DNA of 64,000 bases from Nitzschia sp. pyKryTriq1 (taxonomy: Eukaryota; Bacillariophyta; Bacillariophyceae; Bacillariales; Bacillariaceae). The position numbers and the translations under genes were made by a program. Position 1 is the stretch's first letter, and the number at the start of each line of letters is the position of its first letter. The notes under the pieces were generated by a model that was given only the letters and a program-made list of their open reading frames with translations, did not search any database and was not told the DNA's origin. Of the stretch, positions 19,386 to 30,319 are shown one piece after another. The DNA is taken from the NCBI GenBank assembly GCA_956465555.1, contig OY101130.1:124001-188000 (forward strand), in the 5' to 3' direction.

Positions 19386-21599
19386 ATGGCTCCATCAATA
19401 ATTCTACTGCCCATCATGTCCACCGTCCTCGTCGTCTTATCCTCGCCACGATGGATATTACTACCGGTGCTTGGTAGTATTCCAACAAGGTGTCACGCGT
19501 TTCATCATCATCCTCATCATCATCAGCATCATCATCTACGTCATCATCATCATCATCGTCGTCAGCAGAGAGCCGCAATCTTCAGCACAAGAAGTCAACG
19601 CTCACCTCCAACATCCACCTCCTTCTCCTGGGTCGGCGGTGGCACTACGACATTCTGGAGGCCGGCATCATTGCCATCATCATCATCATCATCATCATCA
19701 ATTTCCCATACTGTCCGTTTCCTTTCCAACCAAAATAATCATGATAATGCTGCTGATGATGATGATGGGCCTAAGAATGAGGATATTATTCAGCTCCAGG
19801 CGTCCGTCTCGGCGTCAAAGCAACAAGCCTCATCGAGGAGCAGTCGTCGTCCTCCAAATGATGATGATGATGGTGATGATGGTAATGCTTCTTCACTGCT
19901 ACCACCACTACAACAGCTAGTAAAAGAAGAAGAAGTGGTGGTGTCTGAAGATGAGCATTTACGACATCAACAAGATGTATTTGATTCGATCAGTGGCTGG
20001 TTTGCCGATCGAGAAAAGGAAGTCACACCGGAATTGGAACCAGTCTATGAGGCCATGGCACAGGATATTCTTGGTAGACTATTACTACAACAACAACAAC
20101 CGAATATTGATCCAGTTCCAGTAGTAACAATAGGCGATGCAGATGCAGATGCAGATGCAGGAGAAGAAGAGGAAGAAGGAGAAGTTCGCACTCTTCATAT
20201 TTTGGATGTGGCGTGTGGAACGGGTGTATTGTGGGAGTTTTTGATTCAAGCCGCCAATCAAGCCAAGAATGTTCAACTGAGGATTACCGGTGTCGACTTG
20301 TCTCCCTCCATGGTCGAGCATGCCGCCAAACGGGCCCAGTTTCTATTATCAACATCATCATCATCATCATCATCATCGGAAGAGGATCAAACAAAAAAGA
20401 ACAAGAAGAACAAGAACGAAATCCATCACAGTATTCAAATTGTCACATCGGACATTCTCACATTTTGTCAAACAACAATGATGAGCAACGACGACGACGG
20501 CGATGCCTATTACGATGGAGCCATTTTGAATGCGTGCTATGGCAACTTTTACAATCCCACCTCGATTTTGGAGGCACTTCGATGCCCATCCATTATCATT
20601 TCCCATCCTTTGGGATCGGCCTTTGTTCAAGAACTACATGATCAAGACCCCAAGACTGTCCCTCATGTTTTGCCGTCGAGTACATTGGAAATGGTGCAAC
20701 AACAACAATCATGGACGTCATCGTCATTGTCATTGTCATTGTCATCCTCGTCATTGTCGTCGCCGCCCATTAGCAATCCGAATAATTATTTGACACCGAC
20801 GTATTTCAAAGCCAAGCCTTACTACCTCATGGCCTTGCAACGTAATAAACGTGCCAAACCCTTGACCGTCCTCCATCGTTATCGTGGAGTCGTCGATCAA
20901 GGCTACGGTCGAGGTGGCAAGAAATTGGGCGTCCCGACGGCCAATCTACCCGCCAGTCTCTTTCAAAATGCTCTCCAAGATGTACGTCCGGGTGTCTACT
21001 TTGGATGGGCCGCTCTCGAAGAAGAAGAACACCTTCCTCCTCCTCCTCCTGCGGCGGCGGCGGCGGCGGCGAATGGTAATCATCCACGAGTCTTTCCTGC
21101 GGTCGTTAATGTCGGATATTCTCCAACCTTTGAAGGTCAAGAAAACAAGGAAAAGATTATTGAAGCGCATTTGATTGTTACCAAACAGAACAAGAAGAAG
21201 GATGGTAACTCATCATCATCAGCATCATCATCCGGCGATGACACTCAAACGACAACATCGTCAACGTCAACATTTGCCTTACAAGACTTTTATGGACAAG
21301 TATTGCGATTGCAATTGAATGGATATCTACGGGACGAACAAAAGTTTGATAGTTTTCCAGCATTGGTCGCTCAAATTCATGCCGATATTGCGGACGCCCA
21401 AGAGGCGTTGCAATCCTTTTCTCCATTTATGGACTTGCAAAATGATGACTTTTTATTAAAGACTCAGAATGAGAATAGTCCCAATTGTTGGATCGGAACA
21501 GGAGGAGGCGACGAGACGGCCAGTTGGGAATTTGTGGATTATTTCGAGACCTTGACTGCCATGGTCAACAACAAGGGCGATGCTACGAATCAAAGGTAG
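19386..21599 (+). CDS. Methyltransferase-riboflavin kinase fusion, plastid-type leader
   Basis: A continuous 737-residue frame. The leader (MAPSIILLPIMSTVLVVLSS...IPTRCHA) is signal-peptide-like and ends in Ala followed by Phe (CHA-FHHH), like the diatom plastid ASAFAP motif; a basic/His/Ser-rich stretch follows. Residues ~265-330 hold a class I SAM-binding core: ILDVACGTGVLWEFL (motif I), ITGVDLSPSMVEHAAKRAQF. Residues ~490-700 form a riboflavin kinase: RYRGVVDQGYGRGGKKLG with VPTANL (ATP/Mg site), VVNVGYSPTFEG, EAHLIV, DFYGQVLRLQLNGYLRDEQK. Riboflavin kinase makes FMN from riboflavin and ATP. The methyltransferase substrate is unknown. Low-complexity Ser/Asp/His tracts interrupt both domains but not the motifs. 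Plastid location is inferred from the leader. Confidence 0.87.
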   Translation: MAPSIILLPIMSTVLVVLSSPRWILLPVLGSIPTRCHAFHHHPHHHQHHHLRHHHHHRRQQRAAIFSTRSQRSPPTSTSFSWVGGGTTTFWRPASLPSSSSSSSSISHTVRFLSNQNNHDNAADDDDGPKNEDIIQLQASVSASKQQASSRSSRRPPNDDDDGDDGNASSLLPPLQQLVKEEEVVVSEDEHLRHQQDVFDSISGWFADREKEVTPELEPVYEAMAQDILGRLLLQQQQPNIDPVPVVTIGDADADADAGEEEEEGEVRTLHILDVACGTGVLWEFLIQAANQAKNVQLRITGVDLSPSMVEHAAKRAQFLLSTSSSSSSSSEEDQTKKNKKNKNEIHHSIQIVTSDILTFCQTTMMSNDDDGDAYYDGAILNACYGNFYNPTSILEALRCPSIIISHPLGSAFVQELHDQDPKTVPHVLPSSTLEMVQQQQSWTSSSLSLSLSSSSLSSPPISNPNNYLTPTYFKAKPYYLMALQRNKRAKPLTVLHRYRGVVDQGYGRGGKKLGVPTANLPASLFQNALQDVRPGVYFGWAALEEEEHLPPPPPAAAAAAANGNHPRVFPAVVNVGYSPTFEGQENKEKIIEAHLIVTKQNKKKDGNSSSSASSSGDDTQTTTSSTSTFALQDFYGQVLRLQLNGYLRDEQKFDSFPALVAQIHADIADAQEALQSFSPFMDLQNDDFLLKTQNENSPNCWIGTGGGDETASWEFVDYFETLTAMVNNKGDATNQR

Positions 21600-21710
21600 A
21601 ACTTTTCAAATAAAGTACTACTTGGGTAGTGGTAGTAGTAGTAGTAGTTCCAGGTCGATAGTTAATAGTTATTAGTTATTATACGAGTGAGTATTCCAGT
21701 TGTATCATCA

Positions 21711-24700
21711 TTACGCAGCAGCTACACGTACTACTTGAACATCGGACGAGTCGTCGTTGAGCTGCTTTTCGGGACGAATGATGGCTGCTTGGAATTCGTC
21801 CGACATGTTTCGTGGCTGAAAGTGCTTCGACATGGTTTGCTCGCCCACTATGCGACGCATTTGATTGCTCTTGATGATACATCCCCACGTTTGATACAGC
21901 GATCGTGCTTCCCGAAAATGCTGCAGAGCCTGCGATTCTTGGCCGCCCCACTCCATTAGACTATGCGCGAGGCGTTCATGCGCCAAAGCTTGCTCGTGGA
22001 CCAAGCCTTGACGCTCGGAATCTTTAATGCTGGATAGCCATTTGAAGGTAGCTACCTCTCGCTGATCCTTGAGAGCGACCAGCTCGGCTTCGACCATGAG
22101 TATCTTGTTGCTCCAGCCTCGTTCCGGACGAGGATATCCAGTGAACTTTTTCAGACGATTCAACGCCTTGACGGCACGTGATCGGTTCCCACGGGGCGAT
22201 GCCGTCCCACTAGCCTTGACTTGGCGAGCCATGATAGCTTCCGACAATGCACGAAGAAACTCGACGTATTGGCACAGGAAACCCGGGAAAGCGGTAGTGT
22301 CACACGCTTCCAGTTTACGCGTCAGCTCCACTGCATTGGCAAAGTCGCCCAGAAGAAGTGCCAATAATTGTTGCGACAAAAGGAGCCATGACTCGCATGC
22401 CGAATAGCTCTTGGCGGATGCTTCCTGAATACTCTGAATCGCATCAAAGTCCTCGCCACTGAGAATGAGCGGATTGTCCGCCAATCCCATTAGATTCTTC
22501 ATGAGTTGAATTGAGCTCTGAAAGTAAAAGTTAATCGAGGCTTGCCCCAATGCAAGGAATTGTGTGTGTAGATTGATAGTCTCTTGATAGACATCATTCA
22601 AGGGAAATCCGGCCAATAACTTGTCTACCACCGAATGGGCGTAGTTCATTCCTGCCATTTCGACGTCGCCGGATAACATTCCGGCACGGGCACCATCCAG
22701 AATCTTGGGAATGCACGCTTTGACAGGCTCCCGCCAAGAAAGGTTATGGGCGTAGCGGATCAAATAGACTCGGCACATGAGCTCTTTGGCAGCAAACTTT
22801 TCATAAATGGTGTATCCAATCTTTTCAAAACGAAGTCCTTCGTCGATCATACCAAGAGGATTACAGAGGACCATACCTAGGCTCGCAAACTGAATGCTGG
22901 AAAAAGGAGAAAGGCCATGTTTCAACGTCAGCTTGACGCCCTTGACAATGAGATCGAGCATGGATTCCGGTTGACATTGAATGACGGGCGGACCAAGGAA
23001 ATGAATAATCCTGAGAGCGGCGATCTTCTTCCAGTCTTTCATGGGACGAAGTTTGAGGACAGTATCTTCTTTGACGTTTCGTACCATCCATAGGATGGAA
23101 ACGAGGGATCGTATATCGCTAAAACCTCCCCATCGTCGTCGGGGCATTGGCTCTTGGAGAAGCTCCAAAATACGAAAGCCAAGCTTGACGGACTCTTGAA
23201 AATCATTGCGTGCACTCAGGGAATGGATTCGAGTCTCATAGGCTCGTAGCTGGTCCTGTAGATCGGAAGTGTTGAGCAGAATTTCCGAAACGAGATTGTC
23301 AACTTGTTCGGCATGCCCCAAAGAACACTCAATCTCGGCCGAGAAATTGAACAATTGCAAGCACAGCTGATAGGTCTGGGGTCCCCAGCGATTCTTCTCT
23401 GGTAATAACGAGATTGCCTTGGCAAAGTAGGAAGCGGCGATATCAAACGCCGAGCATCGAGATGCTTTGGTTCCCGCCAGACCAAAAATCTCGGCCACAC
23501 TATTGCGGTCTTGTTGTTCTTGGATCGTCGAGGCCCTGGGATAGAGTAGCTGTGCTACTAAAAAGGTATGTTCCATAATTTCATCAACAGTCAGATGGGC
23601 CATTAGTTGGCGTCCCACCCACAAGCGATATTCATCTTGTTCTTCCTCTGGGATCAAGGCCAGCGCAGCATTTTGCCATCGATCATGAGCAAAGGCACTT
23701 CTATGACGGGACCGATCTTCCGTACGCATCAATATTCCCCGTTTGTAGAGGACGGAAAGAGCCTGTCGAGAGTCGGCCAGGGTCATTTCTCGGACCCGTT
23801 GAACTTGAGAGATGTGAAATTCCGAACCTAGACAGGCCGCAATCTGAAGGAAATCCCGAATCGCTGGCGACTGAGTGGCAAGCTGCAGCACCGTGACGTC
23901 GAGCATGTGAAGTGATCCAAGAGCAAGATGGCTCTGCTGAATTTCGGATGGATCCCACACCCAGACTCCTTCTTCTTGTCGAAGAAGTTGTTGATCGACT
24001 AGTGTTCGGAACATTTCCATCACTAAAAATGGATTGCCTTCGGTTTGCTCATGCGTAAAGGTGGCTAGCCATAAAAGCTCGTCGGCCGTGGCTTCCTCCT
24101 CCGTATCTATATCCAACAGACTCGATGCACATCGTGCGACTACATCTCGAGTCAACGGTCCCACGGCAATATCGACGATTCGGACTCCTCGGCTTTCGAG
24201 CACTCGCAATGTCACACTCAAGTCAGCCTGAGGATGGACCTCATTTCCTCGACACGTTCCCATGAGCATGAATCCTTTTAAATTTCGAATCAGGGCTATG
24301 GCCTCCAACAATTTGAGTGAGGCCGTATCGAGCCACTGCCAATCATCGATCAAAAGAATGATATTGTGGGACGGGGAACATAATTCTTTTAAAAAGGAAC
24401 AAAACAAGGCGATTGTGGGAGTTTCCATCGTCGATCGACTCCAGGGGCTCATCGAACTATTAGTACTCTCAAAGGATGGGGAGGTGGTGGTAGTGGCGGC
24501 AGTGGCGGCGGCGGCTGCAGTACCACTAGTAGTACCACTAGTAGTACCAGTACGAGTACCTTGAAATAAAGAGGAAGGAATTTGGACGTCCACATCGTGT
24601 TCTGTTTCTCCAAAAAACCCACGGAGGGCCGGGATCATATTGAATAAAACTCCCTTGTCTCCCGAACAACCTTGTGTTGCTCGTTCCACAGCATCGATCA

Positions 24701-25023
24701 CTCTTTGTTTATTGGCATGATGTAGTTTGTTTCCTGAGGATGCTCCACCCCGTGGTCGTCGTTTATGTTGTTGTTTATGTTGTTTATGTTGTTTTTGTTC
24801 TTGTTTGATGACCCGATAAAAGTATCGAGAAAAGGCATGAATAAACGGCCCAAAGGGTTCCGGCCGCTCGACTTGTTGACATTTGGCACTTAAAAAGGCA
24901 CAGCAGCATCCTCCATGATCGTTGGGAGCAGTAGCTCGAGCAATCAAACTTCTCGCCAGTGACGATTTTCCTGTTCCTGCGGCTCCCGTAATCAGTACCA
25001 ACTCGGAGCGATATTGCTGCTGC

Positions 25024-25054
<31 letters not shown>

Positions 25055-25670
25055 CCTGCTCCTGCTCCTGATTGGATAATAATAAAAGAATTCGTTCATA
25101 ACATTCATTCAATATTTGTTGCTGTTCTTCTCGTCCCAACAATTTCCCACGGAGAGATTCCCACATGGCTTCTTGATCGTCGGCATGACTACTAGTAGTA
25201 CTAGTTGTAGTTGTAGTTGTATTCGTCGTATTGTTGGTGAAGCGACTGACATACGTCGATCCTCCATCACCACTTGTTATTGTGGCCGAGGAGTCGTCTC
25301 CACCATAGGCACCACCAGCACCAACAACAGCTCCAGCACCACCGGTCATAGTAGAGGCATCGCTAGTAGTGCTACTAGCAGTAGTACCATTCCCAGTACT
25401 GATATTACTCGTCGAACGGGATATTACTTCTTGTACCGAAGCAATGGGACGACTGTTGTTGCTGGGTTGCGACGTGGAAAGTGGCTGGAACGAAATCGCT
25501 TCGTTTGGCGCCGCTGCTGCTGCTGCTGCTGCTGATGCTCCTTCTGCGGATGATGATGCAACGGCTCGATCATTATCATCATCATCATCATCAGCGGCGG
25601 CGGCGGCGGCGGCGGCTCCGTTTCTGTATTCGTACGTTTTATTAGCCTCGGGGGGCACTGGCAACACCAT
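21711..25670 (-). CDS. Large STAND-type (AAA_16-like) ATPase with helical repeats
   Basis: 1319 residues from the ATG at 25670. An ~170-residue Ala/Ser/Thr-rich N-terminus and a polyQ tract precede the NTPase. The Walker A motif ELVLITGAAGTGKSSLARSL lies near residues 221-240, and Walker B is IILLIDDWQWLDTASL near 437-450. LMGTCRGNEV is sensor-like, and the winged-helix-like part follows (EGNPFLVMEMFRTLV). The C-terminal ~650 residues are helical, probably TPR-like (AGTKASRCSAFDIAASYFAKAI; HERLAHSLMEWGGQESQALQ). The layout matches ATPases of the MalT/PknK/adenylate-cyclase-associated group. Such proteins often sit beside kinase or cyclase domains, but none is present here. It probably acts as a signalling switch or scaffold; the partner is unknown. 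Single exon. Confidence 0.85.
25013..25075. repeat. polyQ-coding CAG/CAA and CAGGAG repeat
   Basis: Within the ATPase gene, read on the minus strand as a QEQEQ/Q run just before the Walker A segment. It is a likely length-polymorphic site. Confidence 0.8.
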
Positions 25671-26500
25671 AATATCTTCTTTCGACGACGACGACTACTT
25701 GATTGTAAGTGGATGTTGTTGCTGCCAAAGATTATGTTCTACACGAGTGTCTATGGTATGTATGTGTGGGTGTGGGTGATGTTGCACATAATGCAATAAT
25801 ACGCTGCAGCACCGCACAGCCTGCAGCTACCATCACCTCTGAAATGTTGTTGGTACCAGTAATGGTAATGTTTACTACCCGGTCTATCTCTGCAGGTACA
25901 CGTACAGTAGTTCTAACTGTTCTCGTAAAAGACATTAAAACTTCAAACAAAAAAAGGAATGAATAATAAAAACGCCAAAAAAGCTGGTACATGCGCATAA
26001 TACTGTGCTGCTGTACTTGCACTTGTTCTCGTCGTGCGTGCGTGGCGGACAATTACATTCGCACGAGAACGAACCACCACGTACGTAATTCTTCCCGCCC
26101 TTTTGACATATATATTATTTGGGGCAATAAATAATGTGGACAGGCATAACAATCATTCCATAATCCAACGCATGCAGCAGTCACGTGTGCATATATACGT
26201 GGTGCGTGGTTGGAAGCAAGTTTTGGATGCTGCTGTGGTTCAACCAAGGCAGGGGCTTGTTAGCCCCTACCTGCTGGTTCAACGCCACGTGTGTGGCCGG
26301 CCGGCCGGCCGATGTGGACTTGTGGACCGCCCCCGCGTGCTGCCAGGGACATAAAAACCCTCCTCTCGGACAATCATACTACATACAGTAAGCTGTAGAG
26401 CTGCTACTAGTAGTAACTACTACTACTACTATATCCCACTAAAGCACCAAAAAAGTGCGCTGCCTAATGTAGTAGTTACTACCTTGATGGTCAAGAGCTA
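25671..26500. other. Intergenic region between two minus-strand genes
   Basis: Contains a GTGTGGGTGTGGGTG stretch (25760), an uninterrupted GGCCGGCCGGCCGGCCG palindromic run near 26293-26310, and CTA/TAG palindromes (26401-26430) close to the 3' end of the next gene. Open frames here are short and unrecognised. Confidence 0.6.
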
Positions 26501-29500
26501 CTAATAGTAAATACGCTCAAGGCCAAGATCTTGTACCAAAGCATCGCAACTGGGAGTCCGAATGATCGTTTCATATTCTCCCCGCCAAAGTACCTCGGAG
26601 GTCATGGTAGCCACACAATCGTCGGCGTCAAACACAAGATGGACCTTGGCGTAGCGACTGGAAGGATCCACAACGTCGGTTCCGCAATACTTCCAACCAC
26701 TTCGTTCGTAAAAGATTAAAGTAGTACTGATGTCAATAGTTCTTGTCTCGCTGTATCTGATTCCTTCACTGCAAAAGTCATCACAAGTCGGCATGAATTT
26801 ATAGTACCAAGAAGAAGGATTGGTACTTTGCGTCGTTGTTTGAAGATAGATTGCATGGCAACCAATGCCATACTGGTCGTTGGCATGAAGTACGCCTGAA
26901 AAGTCTAGTAGTGTACAGTCTTGATCAAACAACGAAGAATAATCGTTGCATTTCGAAGGAGCGGGCGATGGAGAAAACTGGAACTGATCCCCACCATTGT
27001 CATCATCTGGAAGAAGAATATATACCAATCCAATGATTGCCATCATCAGTAAACCAATCCAAAGGAGCCAAACAAAGCCTTCCGAGACAAATTTCGAAAG
27101 AAGAGTCGGCCGTTGTTGTTCACCAACACCCTCATGCGTTTGGTGCGCCGAAAAGCAAGGAAACCAGAATGTCGTCGAACAATGATTGTTGTGGGTACCA
27201 GCAGAACTAGTATTACCTGCTGCCTCGAGATCGACAAGTCGATCTCGTCCGCTTTGTCCACATTCGTGAAACGAACAAACAATGGCACTGCGCGTATAGC
27301 TTCGAGTCGTAATGATGATTCCAGTATCGGCTTGTTGCACAATTCGAAAGGCATCGGTCGGACGCAAATATTCACAAGATAGTCCATTGATCGACAAGAC
27401 AGTATCGCCCTCTTTCAATACGGACGTCGACGTGGCAAAGATACTGTCCACAAGAATTCTTCGGATGAATAGCGATCCGTCCGAAGATGGCTCGGCCCGT
27501 GCGAACGAAACTCCTATCTCGGATCGGGGAGATGATTTGTAGGCCATGGCTTGACAGTAATTGGGATTTCCATTGGGATTTCGGGCCAAAATACTCAAGG
27601 TTCCGGTAGTATTCTCAAGTTCTTGAATGGCTTCTGCTAGTTGATGAGATGCGGAAAAGTGTTTTTGATTGATCGAAAGAATCTGCATAGAGAGCTCCAA
27701 CGGTGTCTTGCTGAAGAGACTTCCCGTCTTTCGAATATGAGAAATCACAATCGCTCCATCCAAGACCGAAAGAGACAATCCAATATTACTGGAACGGGCA
27801 TCTTTGGTCGGTCGAAATGTTTGGACACTGACAAAGCCTGGAATAGGATGCGACACTAGTTCATTGGTGGAATCCGACAACTCGCGTACGACAGCACCAT
27901 CCGGTGGCCTATCCAGTAAATCTTCTTCGACTTGTACAGCAACCAACGTGCTCAAATGGGAAGGCAGGAGTTGGCTTGCAAAGTCAGCGAGGGCATGTAC
28001 CCACGATCGTTCCGTAGAGTCTCTGTTGATGTTGTTGTTGTTGTTGCTGCTGCTGCTGTCAGCCATGGAATAAAAGTTTCGTAACGTCACATCCACTTCG
28101 TCCTGCTTTTGGACTAGAATAGATACTTGATGCGTAGCAGACTGCACGAGTGAAGAAGCCACGTTGGGATGAAAAGGAGGAGGACCTTGTTGTTGTTGTT
28201 GCTCGTCGTAGGATAATGTAGCGGTGATAGTAGTAGAAGTAGAAGTAGTATCGATTCCATTGATAGATTGGACCAAATCTCCGTTTTGCAGTACTGACGC
28301 CATGGCTTGTCTCAAGAGTACGTTCCTTCTCAAAAACAAATCCCAATGAATATAAAGACGACGGAATTTATCGGTTTGGAAACGCAACATTCTCAACAGC
28401 GGCTCCTCCATGGTGCTGTTATTGTTCTTCGTGTTATTATTATCATTGTTTCCATTTCCATTTGGCTGTTTGAAAAAGACAGCCAGTGCCAAATTGGGAT
28501 CGCCATGAGGACGTCGTACCGTCAAGGTCACATACACCGATGGAGTAGTTTGAATATATTGTCGAATTGCTTTGGGGGACCAATTAGCACATGGATGACT
28601 ATCGGCCCACAATACTAAATCGTCTTTTTGAAAGGGTGGTAGCAAAAGAGGAGTATTCGTCGTCGTCGTTGTCGTCGTTTTGATTCCTGTCGTCGTCCCA
28701 CCGCCGCCGCCGCCTTCTCCACTTTCAGGATCGGCAATTTCTTCTTCTTCTTCTTCATCTTCGTCGGATCGAGCAGCAGTAGCAGCAGCATCCGTGTCAG
28801 GAACAGCCACATCATAATACTTTCGAATCGATTTAATGTAAAGTTGGCCTCCTTTTCGTATAAAATACAATCCAAAGGCAGATGATGTTTTGTCGTCCGA
28901 ATGATTTTTGGTTCTCAAAGGAGTATTTGTCTTGTAGAAACGAACGCTGATCAAGGACGGTTCTCGATGAGGATGATGAGAATGAGTATGAGTATGATGA
29001 TGAGCGGCATCCGATCTTCTTCTTATTGATGGACGCTCCTCTATATTCCTCGACGGTGACGATGACGACGACGACGACGACAAAGCTGATGCGGATGGCT
29101 CTTTGATTCGTTCGACTTGGGTAGCCATCTCGATGATTTCTAGCGTCCTTGGAATCTTCATAATAATGTTGTGATTATTGTTGCTGAAATCATCATCGTT
29201 AACTCCTTCTTCTTCTTCTTTTTCTTCTTGCATCGAAAGTAGTAACGGTGGTGGAAGCTTGTAAACATCTGGAACCGCCACTGCTACAGGATAACACGTA
29301 GGACCTGCTGCGACTTTAGTAATAGACGAAGGCAGCAGTGTCGTCTCCTCTGCTGTTGGAGCTCCACTGGTTGTTGTATCGGCACTCCCATACCCGTGGT
29401 TCGCAGAAGACGCTGTCGGAAGAGACATTGGTATTACCTGAATGTTTTCATTATCCTTTTTGGATTTCTTCTTCTTCTTCTTTTTCATTTTCTTTGTCTT

Positions 29501-29680
29501 TTTCATTTTCTTTGTCTTTGTCTTTGTCTTTGTACTTCCATCACCATCACCATCACTACGTGATGATGTCTTACCTACTCCTCCTTTGGTTTTGCCGTCA
29601 TTATTATGCGATGATAACGATAACGATAACGATAACGATGATGATGAGGCTGGTGTTATTGATTTTCCCTGCTCCTCCAT
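26501..29680 (-). CDS. PDZ-like repeat protein with one transmembrane helix
   Basis: 1059 residues, single exon, ATG at 29680. The first ~220 residues are low complexity with a Lys-rich block (KMKKTKKMKKKKKKKSKK). Several PDZ-like segments follow: FGLYFIRKGGQLYIKSIRK, DLVLWADSHPCANW, NGDLVQSINGID, SSNIGLSLSVLDGAIVISHI with MQILSINQKHFSA, and GVSFARAEPSSDGSLFIRRI with KEGDTVLSINGLSCE. The repeated 'gDxvlsING' turn is the strongest sign. A single membrane segment, WLLWIGLLMMAIIGLVYILL, lies near residues 868-888, and a ~160-residue Cys-containing domain follows on the other side. This implies a cytosolic PDZ-rich part anchored in a membrane; ligand and organelle are unknown. Diatom genomes carry many PDZ-like proteins of this style, as I recall. 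Confidence 0.75.
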   Translation of the reverse strand: MEEQGKSITPASSSSLSLSLSLSSHNNDGKTKGGVGKTSSRSDGDGDGSTKTKTKTKKMKKTKKMKKKKKKKSKKDNENIQVIPMSLPTASSANHGYGSADTTTSGAPTAEETTLLPSSITKVAAGPTCYPVAVAVPDVYKLPPPLLLSMQEEKEEEEGVNDDDFSNNNHNIIMKIPRTLEIIEMATQVERIKEPSASALSSSSSSSSPSRNIEERPSIRRRSDAAHHHTHTHSHHPHREPSLISVRFYKTNTPLRTKNHSDDKTSSAFGLYFIRKGGQLYIKSIRKYYDVAVPDTDAAATAARSDEDEEEEEEIADPESGEGGGGGGTTTGIKTTTTTTTNTPLLLPPFQKDDLVLWADSHPCANWSPKAIRQYIQTTPSVYVTLTVRRPHGDPNLALAVFFKQPNGNGNNDNNNTKNNNSTMEEPLLRMLRFQTDKFRRLYIHWDLFLRRNVLLRQAMASVLQNGDLVQSINGIDTTSTSTTITATLSYDEQQQQQGPPPFHPNVASSLVQSATHQVSILVQKQDEVDVTLRNFYSMADSSSSNNNNNINRDSTERSWVHALADFASQLLPSHLSTLVAVQVEEDLLDRPPDGAVVRELSDSTNELVSHPIPGFVSVQTFRPTKDARSSNIGLSLSVLDGAIVISHIRKTGSLFSKTPLELSMQILSINQKHFSASHQLAEAIQELENTTGTLSILARNPNGNPNYCQAMAYKSSPRSEIGVSFARAEPSSDGSLFIRRILVDSIFATSTSVLKEGDTVLSINGLSCEYLRPTDAFRIVQQADTGIIITTRSYTRSAIVCSFHECGQSGRDRLVDLEAAGNTSSAGTHNNHCSTTFWFPCFSAHQTHEGVGEQQRPTLLSKFVSEGFVWLLWIGLLMMAIIGLVYILLPDDDNGGDQFQFSPSPAPSKCNDYSSLFDQDCTLLDFSGVLHANDQYGIGCHAIYLQTTTQSTNPSSWYYKFMPTCDDFCSEGIRYSETRTIDISTTLIFYERSGWKYCGTDVVDPSSRYAKVHLVFDADDCVATMTSEVLWRGEYETIIRTPSCDALVQDLGLERIYY

Positions 29681-30319
29681 TTTATTTGGTTATATAATGA
29701 CAATGCAAATACGAATAATACACAGCAGACCAGACCAGACCAGAGCGAGAGCTAATATCGATCGTCGAGATATCGTCGCGAATTCTTTGATAGGCGATCG
29801 ATAATAATATCGCTAGAGGAATACTTTTTGCGTATGCGTGTGTGATGCATGTATGTACTTTGTTTATTGTTCGATAGAATAATCTGGATAGAGGTGCTGT
29901 TTTTGCGTCTCTCGCGTCTCTGATCGCGCGGGTCGTGTATATAAAAAGTATGTTGAACCGTGTCGCGAAGAATATAAAGGCAGCAAAAGAAAAGATACGC
30001 AGGGTACGAATTATCGGTGTCCATTATGGTCATCCCTAATCCCTACCGGTACGTACCGTATCGGGCGGGTCTGTCCCGTCGTCCGAGCGAAGTATTATTT
30101 GGGGTGCGGGGATCCCCGAGAAAGAAGGGATAGTAACATGAAGTCATCGTCATGGCCGACTTCTAAAAAAGAAGAAGAAGAATGAAGAATCCATCATCAT
30201 CATCGTCATCGATCTATCTATGTACGAACTAATAGTCGTCTTTGCCTATCTTCAATACTATTTCTGGTTCTACTACTAGTAGTTACTGGTGGTGGCAGTA
30301 GTACTAGGCTTGTTGTTGC
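29681..30319. other. Intergenic region, no gene seen
   Basis: AT-rich next to the upstream gene start, with GACCA repeats (29727-29743) and a CTACTAGTAGT palindrome near 30272. No open frame worth annotating. Confidence 0.55.
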
